DNA of 64,000 bases, taken from NCBI GenBank assembly GCA_963763575.1, contig CAVXPD010000008.1, forward strand, positions 1 to 64,000, in the 5' to 3' direction. This DNA is from Bog-473 sp963763575. Its GTDB lineage: Bacteria > Actinomycetota > Acidimicrobiia > Acidimicrobiales > RAAP-2. Made by a program: the position numbers and the translations under genes. The notes under the pieces were generated by a model, which searched no databases, was not told the DNA's origin, and saw only the letters and a program-made list of their open reading frames with translations. Shown one piece after another: positions 44,916-53,382 of the stretch (its first letter is position 1; each line of letters begins with the position of its first letter).

Positions 44916-47657
44916 TCACCCGCTGACCTCAAGCCGCGACCGAAGCTCGTGGGCCAGCTGGTTCCGGGACCGCACGCCGAGCTTCGTGAAGACCTTCCGC
45001 AGGTGGTAAGAGGCGGTGTGCGGACTGACGAAGAGCTGCTCGCCGATCTCGGCGTTGGTCAACCCCTCGGCCGCGAGTTCGGCGACCCGCTGCTCCTGTG
45101 GCGTGAGCTGGATTCTCTCGGAGAACCAGTTTGAGCGGCCCAGCTCCCCGGTTGCCCGCAGCTCGGCCGCCGCCCGCTGCAGGAATGCCTCGGCCCTAGT
45201 CGCCTCGAAGAAGCGCTCGGCTGAGCGCAATTGGACACGGGCGTCCCGTCGTCGTCGCTGGCGCCGGAGCCATTCACCGAAGACGAGGCTCGAACGGGCC
45301 CAATCGGTCGCCACGCCGGCACGACTCAGATGCTCGAGCGACTCGAGGTAGAGCGACTCGGCCCTGGAGTCATCGGCCAGGAGAGCCCGGGCGCGGGCGA
45401 GCAACCCGAGGCCCCACGGTGTCCCGCTGGCGCCGGCCCGCTCCTGCAGGCGGGTCAGCGCCGCTGCTGCCGTGCGCCGTTCATCGGCGCGCACCGCCGC
45501 CTCGACGACGTCGCCGAGGGACAACGAGCAGACGTAGAGCGGGTCGGTGTCGAGCAGGGTGCGGCCGTGGCCAAGCGCGTCCTCGTAGCGCCCGGTGGCC
45601 AGGTCGAGCGTCATGAGGAAGGACTCGACCATCGCCAACGTCATTCCCTGCCCGCGTTCGACCGCCTCGCTCGCCACGGCCTCGGCAAGCTTGCGGGCTT
45701 CGGCGTCCCGACCCCGCCATGCGACGAGAGCCAGGCGGACGACGTCGTGGGCCCCTGGTGTCGGCGGGGCGCCGATGGCGTCCGCGATCTCCGTGCTCTC
45801 GATGTCGAGGGCGTGCGAACGGTCGAGGTGGCCGGCCAACCGTGCGCACCAGGCTTGGCCGCTCAGGGCACCAGGGAGGTAGATGAGGGCTCCCTCGGCA
45901 CGGGCCACGCGCACGCGCTCATCGGCGACGGCCGCGTGGCGCTCGAAGTCGAGCATGTCACCGGTGACCAGGAACAGCACCGAGAGCTGCTGGAGGCGAG
46001 TGGCGCCGATGGCGTCCCGGGCTCCGGCGCGCACGGCGCCGCCCCACAGGCGGACCGCCTCCCTATAGTCATTGCTTCTGGCCGCGTAGCCCTTCAACAG
46101 CAGCGTGGCAGTCCGTTCATGGTCCCCGTCTGGCAGCTGCGCGGTGGCAACCGCGACATCCCTTGCCGTCGTGCCGCTCCCGAGGTCGCCGGCCCACGTG
46201 GCCGCTTCCAGCGCCTCGGTCAGGGTGTCGACGGCTGACGTCGGGTCGACCTCGCGGAGAGCCCGTGCCGCGTGAAGAAAGAGCGTGGCCGTTTCCCCGC
46301 CCCGGCCCTCGGCGAAGCGGATGGCCGCGTCCAGGCGCATCGCCTGGGCCCTTGCCAACGGGTCGTCGAGTCGGCGCGAGGCGCTCTTCAACAGGTTCCG
46401 TGCCTCCTCGTGCGCGCCGGCTTCCAGGTACGCGTCGGCGGCGCGGAGGCAGCGGAGGGCCTGGCACACCGGGTCGGGGGTGAGGTGTGCCGAACGCTCG
46501 AGGAAGGCGGCCGCAGCCGCTACTCCACCCCGTTCCTTGGCCCTGCCGGCCGACCGCTCGAGCTCGTTGGCCACGGCGACGTCGGGTCCGATCGCGGCCG
46601 CCGCCAGGTGCCAGGCTCGGCGGTCGGGGTCCGTCTCGCGGTTGGTCATCTCGGCGAGGGCCCGGTTGGCGTCCCGGCGGTCCAGCGGCGACGCGGCGCG
46701 GTAGATGGCGGACCGCACGAGCGGGTGGCGGAAGCGCAGGTCGGGCCCGACCGCGAGGAGCCCGGCTTCCTCGGCCGGTTCAACGGCGTCTCGGGGGATA
46801 TCCAGTCGCTCGGCGGCCTGCCAGATCTTGCGGGCATCGCCGAGCTGGTCGGCCGCGACGAGGACGAGCAGCCGCCGGGAGTCGGGCGGCAGGTCGGCCG
46901 CCCGGCGCTGAAAGACTTCCTCGATTCGGCGGGTGACCGGGCCGTTGGCCATGGGGGACACGCCCGCCGCGAGTTGAGCCCGTGTGCGCCCTTTGGGCAG
47001 TTCGAGGAGGGCGAGCGGGTTCCCTGCGGCCTCCGCCACGATACGGTCCAAGATCCGCGGGTCGAGAGAAGCGTCGACCGTCGGCGACAGCAGCGCTCGA
47101 GCATCGTCGTCGCAGAGGCCGTCGACTTCGAGTTCGGGCAAGCCGGCCAGCTCCGGCAACGGGTCACGGGTGGCGAAGAGCAGCGCGACGCGGTCGGCCA
47201 GGAGGCGCCGGGCGACGAAACCAAGCACATGGGCGGACTCACTGTCCAGCCACTGGGCGTCGTCGACCACACAGACCAGCGGTTGTCGTTCGGCTGTCGT
47301 CGAGAGGAGGCTCAACACCGCTAGGCCGACGAGGAACCGCCCTGGGGCCGGCCCGCTGCGGAGTCCGAGGGCAATTTCGAGGGCGGCCTGTTGTGGGGCC
47401 GGCAGCTCGGGGGCCAGCTCGAGGACGGGCGAGCAGAGCTGGTGGAGCGCAGCGAACGGCAGTTCGCCTTCGGCCTCCACGCCGCAAGTGCGAGCCTCCC
47501 GGAAGCCGAGGGCAGAGTCGACGGCGAACTCCAGAAGAGCGGATTTCCCCACTCCTGGGTCGCCCCGAAGCACCAGGCTGGCGCCGTGTCCCCCGGAGGT
47601 GGCGGACAGCAGCTGCTCGAGCAGGTTGCACTCGTCGTGGCGACCGACCAGCTGCAA
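44916..47657 (-). CDS. LAL-type LuxR regulator with AAA ATPase domain
   Basis: The 913-residue protein begins at TTG 47657 after GGAGG. Walker A GDPGVGKS is at 32-39 and a Walker B-like 'VCVVDDAQW' at about 125. A long helical TPR-like middle follows, with a C-terminal LuxR HTH at about 850-905 ('LTPQEQRVAELAAEGLTNAE'). LAL proteins are large ATP-dependent activators in actinobacteria that control catabolic or antibiotic operons. No target is obvious; the nearest gene upstream is another LuxR regulator on the same strand. Confidence 0.92.
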   Translation of the reverse strand: MQLVGRHDECNLLEQLLSATSGGHGASLVLRGDPGVGKSALLEFAVDSALGFREARTCGVEAEGELPFAALHQLCSPVLELAPELPAPQQAALEIALGLRSGPAPGRFLVGLAVLSLLSTTAERQPLVCVVDDAQWLDSESAHVLGFVARRLLADRVALLFATRDPLPELAGLPELEVDGLCDDDARALLSPTVDASLDPRILDRIVAEAAGNPLALLELPKGRTRAQLAAGVSPMANGPVTRRIEEVFQRRAADLPPDSRRLLVLVAADQLGDARKIWQAAERLDIPRDAVEPAEEAGLLAVGPDLRFRHPLVRSAIYRAASPLDRRDANRALAEMTNRETDPDRRAWHLAAAAIGPDVAVANELERSAGRAKERGGVAAAAAFLERSAHLTPDPVCQALRCLRAADAYLEAGAHEEARNLLKSASRRLDDPLARAQAMRLDAAIRFAEGRGGETATLFLHAARALREVDPTSAVDTLTEALEAATWAGDLGSGTTARDVAVATAQLPDGDHERTATLLLKGYAARSNDYREAVRLWGGAVRAGARDAIGATRLQQLSVLFLVTGDMLDFERHAAVADERVRVARAEGALIYLPGALSGQAWCARLAGHLDRSHALDIESTEIADAIGAPPTPGAHDVVRLALVAWRGRDAEARKLAEAVASEAVERGQGMTLAMVESFLMTLDLATGRYEDALGHGRTLLDTDPLYVCSLSLGDVVEAAVRADERRTAAAALTRLQERAGASGTPWGLGLLARARALLADDSRAESLYLESLEHLSRAGVATDWARSSLVFGEWLRRQRRRRDARVQLRSAERFFEATRAEAFLQRAAAELRATGELGRSNWFSERIQLTPQEQRVAELAAEGLTNAEIGEQLFVSPHTASYHLRKVFTKLGVRSRNQLAHELRSRLEVSG

Positions 47658-47909
47658 CGCTCCTCCGTCACGTTGGGGTACCGGCAGCGCATCGTAGGAC
47701 GGGGTGTCTGGCTTGGCAACGGCACCTGCGGCCGGGCGCGGCCGTCGCCCCGTGTGGCGGTGTCCCTGCCCCCCGAATCGGCCGGCGACAGGACCCCGGA
47801 TCCGCCTCCTCGGTGGGCACCCGACCGGCCGCGCCGGCGGCAGGAGGCGCGCCAGGTGCCGTGCCGCTACAGGAGGCTCAGCGCGGTGCGCCGCGCCCCA
47901 TTGCGACGA

Positions 47910-48983
47910 TCACCGCACGTCGTCGCGTGACGATGCGGCGTGCGTCTCCCCGACCAGCCTTGCTAGGTCGACCCTCGAGTTCACGTCGAGCTTGCGGAAG
48001 ATGTGCCGGAGATGGGCGTCCACCGTGTGTGGTGACATGAGGAGTTCACGTCCCACCTCTCGGTTCGTGTGGCCCGACGCCACGAGGTCGCTGACCGCCC
48101 TCTCTGTTGCTGTCAGGCTCTCCCAGCCGAGCGCCGGTCGCGACGCCAATCGCCTGGTAGCGAAGCTGAGCACAGCGCCCACCAGATCCCCGCGGTCCCG
48201 GATGGCCTCGGCGACCACGCGGAACTGTCCCCCAGGGCCGCGCACCGTCGCCTCGCGGCGTCGGCCGTGCACGAGCGCCTGCGCGAGGTCCCACATCCCG
48301 GCCGCGTCGACCGGGCCGAGGGACTGAGTGGCGGCGGCGTTCGCCCAGACGCTGTCCGGTCCCACGACGACCAGGGGACGGGGGCTCCGGCGCCGCGACG
48401 AGAATGCTTGGGTGAGGAGTTCCGCTCGGCGGGCCGCATCCTCGGCCAGCGCGAGCTCGACGTCGCGAGCGACGAGCCGGGCGAGCGGCTCCATGAGTGG
48501 ATTCGGCTCGCCTCGGGTCCAAGCCAGGATGACCAGCCCGGCCGCCCGGCCTTCAGCCTCCCGCCGGATCGGAGCAGCCACGTAGACGCGTCTCCGGCTG
48601 TGCACACCTCCGGGCGACGGGAGCGCCCCGTCCTGCTGCGGACCGTCCCACTCGCCGGCCGTCGTTCCCGACCAGTGGCCGGCGGTCGCCGGGACGACCC
48701 CGTCGAGTGTGTCGAGCTCATGCACCGACTCGGCGAAGCGGCCGAGTTCCCGGCCGTCGGCCCCGGCCAGCACGAACGAGATCCCGGTGCCCATGAGGTC
48801 GGCGGCCAGGCTCCGGGCGACACGGACCGCCGCGCCGGCGAGTACCGATTCCTCGAGGGAGTAGTCGTGCGCCGTCCATCGGGTGGCCACGGGTGCCGCG
48901 CATGTGTCGGCGCCGCCGGACTCGGGCCCCACACCGGCGGTGACTTCGGGCACCGCACTGGTGAATTCGCTTTGGACCGTCAT
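47910..48983 (-). CDS. LuxR-family regulator with GAF-like sensor region
   Basis: Starting at ATG 48983 it has 357 residues. The N-terminal 270 residues resemble a GAF-like sensor ('SFVLAGADGRELGRF', 'RVYVAAPIRREAEGRAAGLV'), as in regulators of the GAF-LuxR type. The C-terminal HTH is at about 285-345 ('LTATERAVSDLVASGHTNRE'). It probably answers a small molecule. It lies 250 bp upstream of the LAL gene, in the same direction; the 47658-47909 gap has no gene. Confidence 0.85.
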   Translation of the reverse strand: MTVQSEFTSAVPEVTAGVGPESGGADTCAAPVATRWTAHDYSLEESVLAGAAVRVARSLAADLMGTGISFVLAGADGRELGRFAESVHELDTLDGVVPATAGHWSGTTAGEWDGPQQDGALPSPGGVHSRRRVYVAAPIRREAEGRAAGLVILAWTRGEPNPLMEPLARLVARDVELALAEDAARRAELLTQAFSSRRRSPRPLVVVGPDSVWANAAATQSLGPVDAAGMWDLAQALVHGRRREATVRGPGGQFRVVAEAIRDRGDLVGAVLSFATRRLASRPALGWESLTATERAVSDLVASGHTNREVGRELLMSPHTVDAHLRHIFRKLDVNSRVDLARLVGETHAASSRDDVR

Positions 48984-49239
48984 AAGACCAAGGGTAAGGA
49001 AGCGGGCTTCCGACGGCATCCCACGCGGCGTGCAGTTGTGCCTCGCACGCCTCCCGCCCCCTCGCGTAGCCGGATCGCGAAAAGCCCTGGTGGATTGGCC
49101 GCTAGCGAGATCACCGACCGTTCCAGTTGATGGACAAGACGACCTCTTCCTCCAGGACCCGCAGCCTTTTGGGGGCCCGGCTACCGGACTCGTGAGGCGC
49201 GGTGGTCGCACCTCACGAGACCGGTGTGCCGCCGTCGGC

Positions 49240-49893
49240 TCAGGAGGTGACGAGTAGCCGGTCGACGACCGCTCCGACACCGGGGGCGTTCCACGCGGCT
49301 TCTTCGGCCGTCACCCGGGCGACGTACGAGGTGACCTCGCCGTCCAAATAGACCGTGCTGCCCTGGTTGGAGACCTTGATCACCGAGTCGTCCAGGATGG
49401 AGCTGCGGCCGATCGCCTTGTTGATCCGGTCGGCGACGTCGGAGGGGATCGGGTTCGGGGTCATCTTGAGCTCGTTCGTGATCCCCGTCACGCCCTGCTG
49501 CCAGCTGACCGCGTCCTCGGCGGCATCGCGCTGATAGTGGTGGCGTACGTCACCGGTGAGGGTGACCCAGCCGTCGCGCACCGCGACCGACACGGCACCC
49601 TTCGGCACGAACGGGTTCCCGTCCAGCGCCTTTTCGCAGGCCTCGAGCAGCACCGCGTCGGTGACCGCTTCCCCGGCGGAGCCGACCAGCAACTGGTTGT
49701 CGATGTCCCGCACGCCCTTCACGTGCTTCGTGTCCTCCAGCGCCTTCAGCGCCTCGGAATAGGTGTGGACGGCACCGCTCAGTGTGACCTTGCCCTCCTT
49801 CACCTGCACCATGATCCTGGCGTTGTCGATTGCGTTGTCCCAGTCGAGGGCCTCCCGCACGTCGTCGCCGACCAATCCGTCTGGCTTGTGCAT
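49240..49893 (-). CDS. Protein with three BON domains
   Basis: The ATG at 49893 follows AAAGGAAA and gives 217 residues. Three repeats of about 70 residues each contain the BON glycine strand ('KVTLSGAVHTY', 'WVTLTGDVRHHY', 'TVYLDGEVTSY'). BON domains bind membranes or lipids in stress proteins such as OsmY and in transport proteins. There is no signal peptide, so it is probably cytoplasmic. 49894-50062 is the divergent promoter region for the next gene. Confidence 0.9.
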   Translation of the reverse strand: MHKPDGLVGDDVREALDWDNAIDNARIMVQVKEGKVTLSGAVHTYSEALKALEDTKHVKGVRDIDNQLLVGSAGEAVTDAVLLEACEKALDGNPFVPKGAVSVAVRDGWVTLTGDVRHHYQRDAAEDAVSWQQGVTGITNELKMTPNPIPSDVADRINKAIGRSSILDDSVIKVSNQGSTVYLDGEVTSYVARVTAEEAAWNAPGVGAVVDRLLVTS

Positions 49894-50062
49894 TTCGTTT
49901 CCTTTCCGTCTGATGGTTGTTATCACCCACGATCCTGACGGAACACCGATCCGGAGGCATCACGTGACCGCGCATCCGGCAGGGCCGTCCGATGATGTGT
50001 CGGCCAACCCATCCGTGGGCGCGTGATGTGAAGGAACCGCTCGAGCCGCATGCTGGGCAACG

Positions 50063-51265
50063 GTGGAGACTCGAAGCGAACCCCTCGAGACGGATTCGGA
50101 CCAGCCGGCGACGGCGGCCGAGCTGACCCCCCTCGAGGCGTCTTGGGTCAGACTGCTGCGAAAGACCAGGGCCAAGGGGGTCCCACTCAACACGATCCTG
50201 ACCACGATCGGCCTGCTCGTCGCCACGTACCTGCTGGCGAAGATCCTCTATGGGCTGCGCGAGGTCGTCCTGCTGTTTCTCGTCGGCGGATTCGTGGCTC
50301 TCGTGCTGAATCCCCAGGTGCAGGCGGTGCAGCGCTGGGGTGTCCGCCGGCGGGGTGTCGCGGTGCTGCTGGTGTCGCTGTGGGCGGTCGCCGTGTTCCT
50401 CGGCCTCGCAGTCGCCTTCGGGTACCCCCTTGTCAACAGCCTGACGAATCTGGCGAACCATCTCCCCGGCTACATCCACAACGCGCAACACGGGCGCGGC
50501 TGGATCGGCCATCTGGTCCGGCGCTACCACATCGCTTCATGGGTCCAACGCAATTCGCCAAAGTTGGCCAGCTTGGCCGGGAGTCTCGGCAAGCCGGCCC
50601 TCACCTTCGGGAAGGGCGCCGTCTCGGTCATTGCTGCGGTGGCCACCACGTTCGTGTTCGTGGCGCTCCTCTTGCTCGAGGCCCCGAAGATACGCCTCGC
50701 CCTTCTCGCGCAAATGTCGCCGGCGCGGGCGGAGCACTACAGCCGACTCGGACGGGACATCAGTCGAGGCGTGACCGGCTATATGACGGGGGACATCCTG
50801 ACGTCAATCGTGGCTGGCGTCGTGGTCTTCACCACACTCGCCTTGCTTGGCGTGCCCTACCCGCTGCTGTGGGGGCTCTGGGTGGCCCTCGTTGACTTCC
50901 TGCCTATGATCGGTGGAGCGCTCGCCGGCATCCCAACGGTGCTCTTCGCCTTGACCCAGTCCCTTCGGGCCGGCATCGTCACCGCCCTCGTGTTCCTCGT
51001 CTACACGCAGTTCGAGAATCACGTCCTCAACCCGGTGGTCATGAGCCGGACCGTCCGGGTTAATCCCCTCCTCGTCTTCGTGTCGATAATCATCGGCGCC
51101 AGCATCGGAGCGTGGATCGGTGGGCTGTTCGGGGGCTTCGCCGCCGCCTTGCTGGCCATCCCGGTCGCGGCTGCCATCCAGGTCGTCGCGAAGGACCTAT
51201 GGGGAACGCACGTCGTCGCCGCCCAGGCGCCGACCCCCGAGAGGACCGACGACCCTCATGCCTGA
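50063..51265 (+). CDS. AI-2E family transporter
   Basis: The 400-residue protein (GTG start) has about 8 membrane spans in the family layout: two N-terminal pairs, a soluble loop (about 120-180), then C-terminal spans with the conserved 'GVPYPLLWGLWVALVDFLPMIG' and 'ENHVLNPVVMSRTV'. Members export varied solutes such as AI-2 or act as Na+/H+ antiporters; the substrate cannot be inferred. Confidence 0.92.
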   Translation: METRSEPLETDSDQPATAAELTPLEASWVRLLRKTRAKGVPLNTILTTIGLLVATYLLAKILYGLREVVLLFLVGGFVALVLNPQVQAVQRWGVRRRGVAVLLVSLWAVAVFLGLAVAFGYPLVNSLTNLANHLPGYIHNAQHGRGWIGHLVRRYHIASWVQRNSPKLASLAGSLGKPALTFGKGAVSVIAAVATTFVFVALLLLEAPKIRLALLAQMSPARAEHYSRLGRDISRGVTGYMTGDILTSIVAGVVVFTTLALLGVPYPLLWGLWVALVDFLPMIGGALAGIPTVLFALTQSLRAGIVTALVFLVYTQFENHVLNPVVMSRTVRVNPLLVFVSIIIGASIGAWIGGLFGGFAAALLAIPVAAAIQVVAKDLWGTHVVAAQAPTPERTDDPHA

Positions 51266-51434
51266 CCTTCCCGTCTTGGCGCTGCCCGTGGGGAAGTCCC
51301 GGTTCAAATCCGAATCCACGGCTGCGCCGAAGTGCTCGATCTGCCACACCGAAACGTCCCATGCCGCTGATCTTGCGCTTCTCGTCTTCCACCCGTCGCG
51401 AGATACAGAAGACCGCTACGCCATATTTGCCTAG
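51258..51434 (+). CDS. Small cysteine-containing protein
   Basis: The 58-codon frame overlaps the transporter stop by 8 bases and contains 'CSICH', a possible metal site. It may be a translationally coupled small protein. No Shine-Dalgarno is evident and no family is recognised. Confidence 0.35.
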   Translation: MPDLPVLALPVGKSRFKSESTAAPKCSICHTETSHAADLALLVFHPSRDTEDRYAIFA

Positions 51435-51452
51435 ATAAGATAGGGAGGTTCA

Positions 51453-52007
51453 ATGTTGCACTCCGAACTGCACGAGATGACGTCACAACTCTCGCGACGC
51501 TGGTGGCTCTTCCTGCTCGCCGGCATCGCCTGGCTGATTATTGCCATCGTCGTCCTGCGTATGGACATCAGGTCGGTGACCACCGTCGGCCTCATGCTCG
51601 GCGCAGTCTTCTTGTTCTCCGCCGTCTACCAGTTCGCGCTTGCCGCGATTCAAGGCGGTGGTTGGGCGGTGTTTCGGGTCGCCCTCGGCGTGCTCTTCAT
51701 TGGGGGGGCCATTTGGTCGTTCGTAAGTCCCTACGACGCCTTCTGGTCACTCGCCGCCGCCTTCGGGTTGCTGCTCATATTGAACGGCACGTTCGACATC
51801 ATGTACTCCGCGATGGCGCAGCCGATCAACCCTCTCTGGTGGCTCGGCCTCGTCACCGGTATTCTCGAAGTCGGACTCGGCTTTTGGGCGTCACAGCAGT
51901 ACATAGGCGCCCGGGCCACTCTGCTGATCCTATGGGTCGGTTTCTACGCCATCTTTCGAGGCATCAGCGATCTCGTTCTTGCTTTCGAGGCGCGCTCCGC
52001 TCGTTGA
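51453..52007 (+). CDS. HdeD/DUF308 family membrane protein
   Basis: The 184-residue protein has six predicted membrane spans in three helix pairs, as in HdeD of enterobacterial acid resistance. GGGAGG lies 5 bases before the ATG. Its 3' end overlaps the convergent flippase-like gene by 78 bp. A second DUF308 protein is at 56930. A stress role is inferred from the family only. Confidence 0.88.
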   Translation: MLHSELHEMTSQLSRRWWLFLLAGIAWLIIAIVVLRMDIRSVTTVGLMLGAVFLFSAVYQFALAAIQGGGWAVFRVALGVLFIGGAIWSFVSPYDAFWSLAAAFGLLLILNGTFDIMYSAMAQPINPLWWLGLVTGILEVGLGFWASQQYIGARATLLILWVGFYAIFRGISDLVLAFEARSAR

Positions 52008-53135
52008 GGTCCCGTCGGTTGTCCCACCAACTCCGGGATGCTTCCCGACGTCAGCATCAAGCATGGATTCGGGCCTCTCGGTGTACCCGTAGCGCCGGCG
52101 GAACAGCGCGTAGGCGACCGCGCCGGCGACCGTCGGGAGCCAATATTGCGCCAACCGGTAGGCCAGCGTGGCCACTACCGCGCTGCGTCCGCTGACGCCG
52201 GCGAGCACGAGGAGGCCGCTCAGGCTGGCTTCGACGATCCCCAGCCCGCCGGGAGTGATCGGGAACAGGGCGATGATCCCAGCCGCCGAGTATGCGAGGA
52301 GGACGAGCCAGATGTGGGGCTGGCTGCCGGTCGCGCGCAGGGCCGCCAGAAGGCAGAGATAGTCGAGGCCGAGACGTCCCACGACGAGTAGGAAGATCTG
52401 TTTCCATTCCCTTCCCAGGGCCGACCGGATCTCGTTGCGCTGTTGGAGCAACCGAGTCTCGAGTCCCGTCAGCGGAGGATGCGGACGCCGGAGCTTGTTC
52501 CAGATCCACTGGGCGGCCCTCCCCAACGTCCGCAGCGGCCGGTCCGCTTCGAGGAGCACGACACCTAGGCCCATGTACACCACGAAGGCGGCCACCCCTA
52601 TGAAAGCGGCGCTAACCAATGTGTGGTTGAGCCCAGAGTCGCCCAAGACGGTGGGGAGCGTGAGGATCGGGAGCATGAGCAGACCGCCCACCCCGAGGAG
52701 CGAAGAAGCTGCGAGCCCTCCGGCCGCGGCATCGGAGTTCACCCCGGCGGTTGCCAGCATCCGGTACTGGACCGCCGCGCCCGCAGCAGACCCGCCCGGG
52801 AGCGTGTTGGTCACGGTGTTGCCCGCGAGTCCTGCAGTGACCACGGCGAACCAACCATGGGTTCGCAGGACGATGCGTTGGATCGCAAAGTTGCACACGA
52901 AGCTCCCGCATTCGAACAACAGGGCGAGAACGATCCATGCGCCACTCAACGTGGCCAACTTCGGCCATGCTCCGAACACCGCCGAAAGGCTCGGAAGCAC
53001 GACGTAGATGGCCAGGCCCGTGACGAGGAGCGCGCCCAGACGCGTGATGAGGCGCCTGCGCCTTGACTGGGACTTCCGTCGGTCAGCCATGCCGGAGTCG
53101 GCCGAGCTGGGCGTCCCTGGCATCGGACCTGACAT
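51930..53135 (-). CDS. UPF0104/YbhN flippase-like membrane protein
   Basis: The protein has about 401 residues from the ATG at 53135 (another ATG lies at 53195). There are eight or so membrane spans and the family signatures 'NTLPGGSAAGAAVQYRML' and 'ITPGGLGIVEASLSGLL'. The domain is the membrane part of lysylphosphatidylglycerol synthases; stand-alone members may flip lipids. The N-terminus is short and basic; the C-terminal 55 residues are polar. The 53136-53382 gap holds no gene. Confidence 0.88.
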   Translation of the reverse strand: MSGPMPGTPSSADSGMADRRKSQSRRRRLITRLGALLVTGLAIYVVLPSLSAVFGAWPKLATLSGAWIVLALLFECGSFVCNFAIQRIVLRTHGWFAVVTAGLAGNTVTNTLPGGSAAGAAVQYRMLATAGVNSDAAAGGLAASSLLGVGGLLMLPILTLPTVLGDSGLNHTLVSAAFIGVAAFVVYMGLGVVLLEADRPLRTLGRAAQWIWNKLRRPHPPLTGLETRLLQQRNEIRSALGREWKQIFLLVVGRLGLDYLCLLAALRATGSQPHIWLVLLAYSAAGIIALFPITPGGLGIVEASLSGLLVLAGVSGRSAVVATLAYRLAQYWLPTVAGAVAYALFRRRYGYTERPESMLDADVGKHPGVGGTTDGTSTSGARLESKNEIADASKDGVETDP

Positions 53136-53382
53136 CACCGATCCCAGATACTTACGCGGGCGCTCCACATGAATGTCCGCCACCCCGGGCCACATGACAG
53201 GCTGAGATGTCGGCGATTCGGAACAGTGGGGCTTGGACTGGGTCTGCGTCCATGCCTGTCGCTCCGGCTCACAAAGACATTTGGCAATCCATCAGCATTG
53301 TTGACGCCCGAAGACATTTCCGTGTGACACCCGGCGAGGCGATCGCCTTCGCTTGACGCCACTGGTCCGACAGGTACGGGCC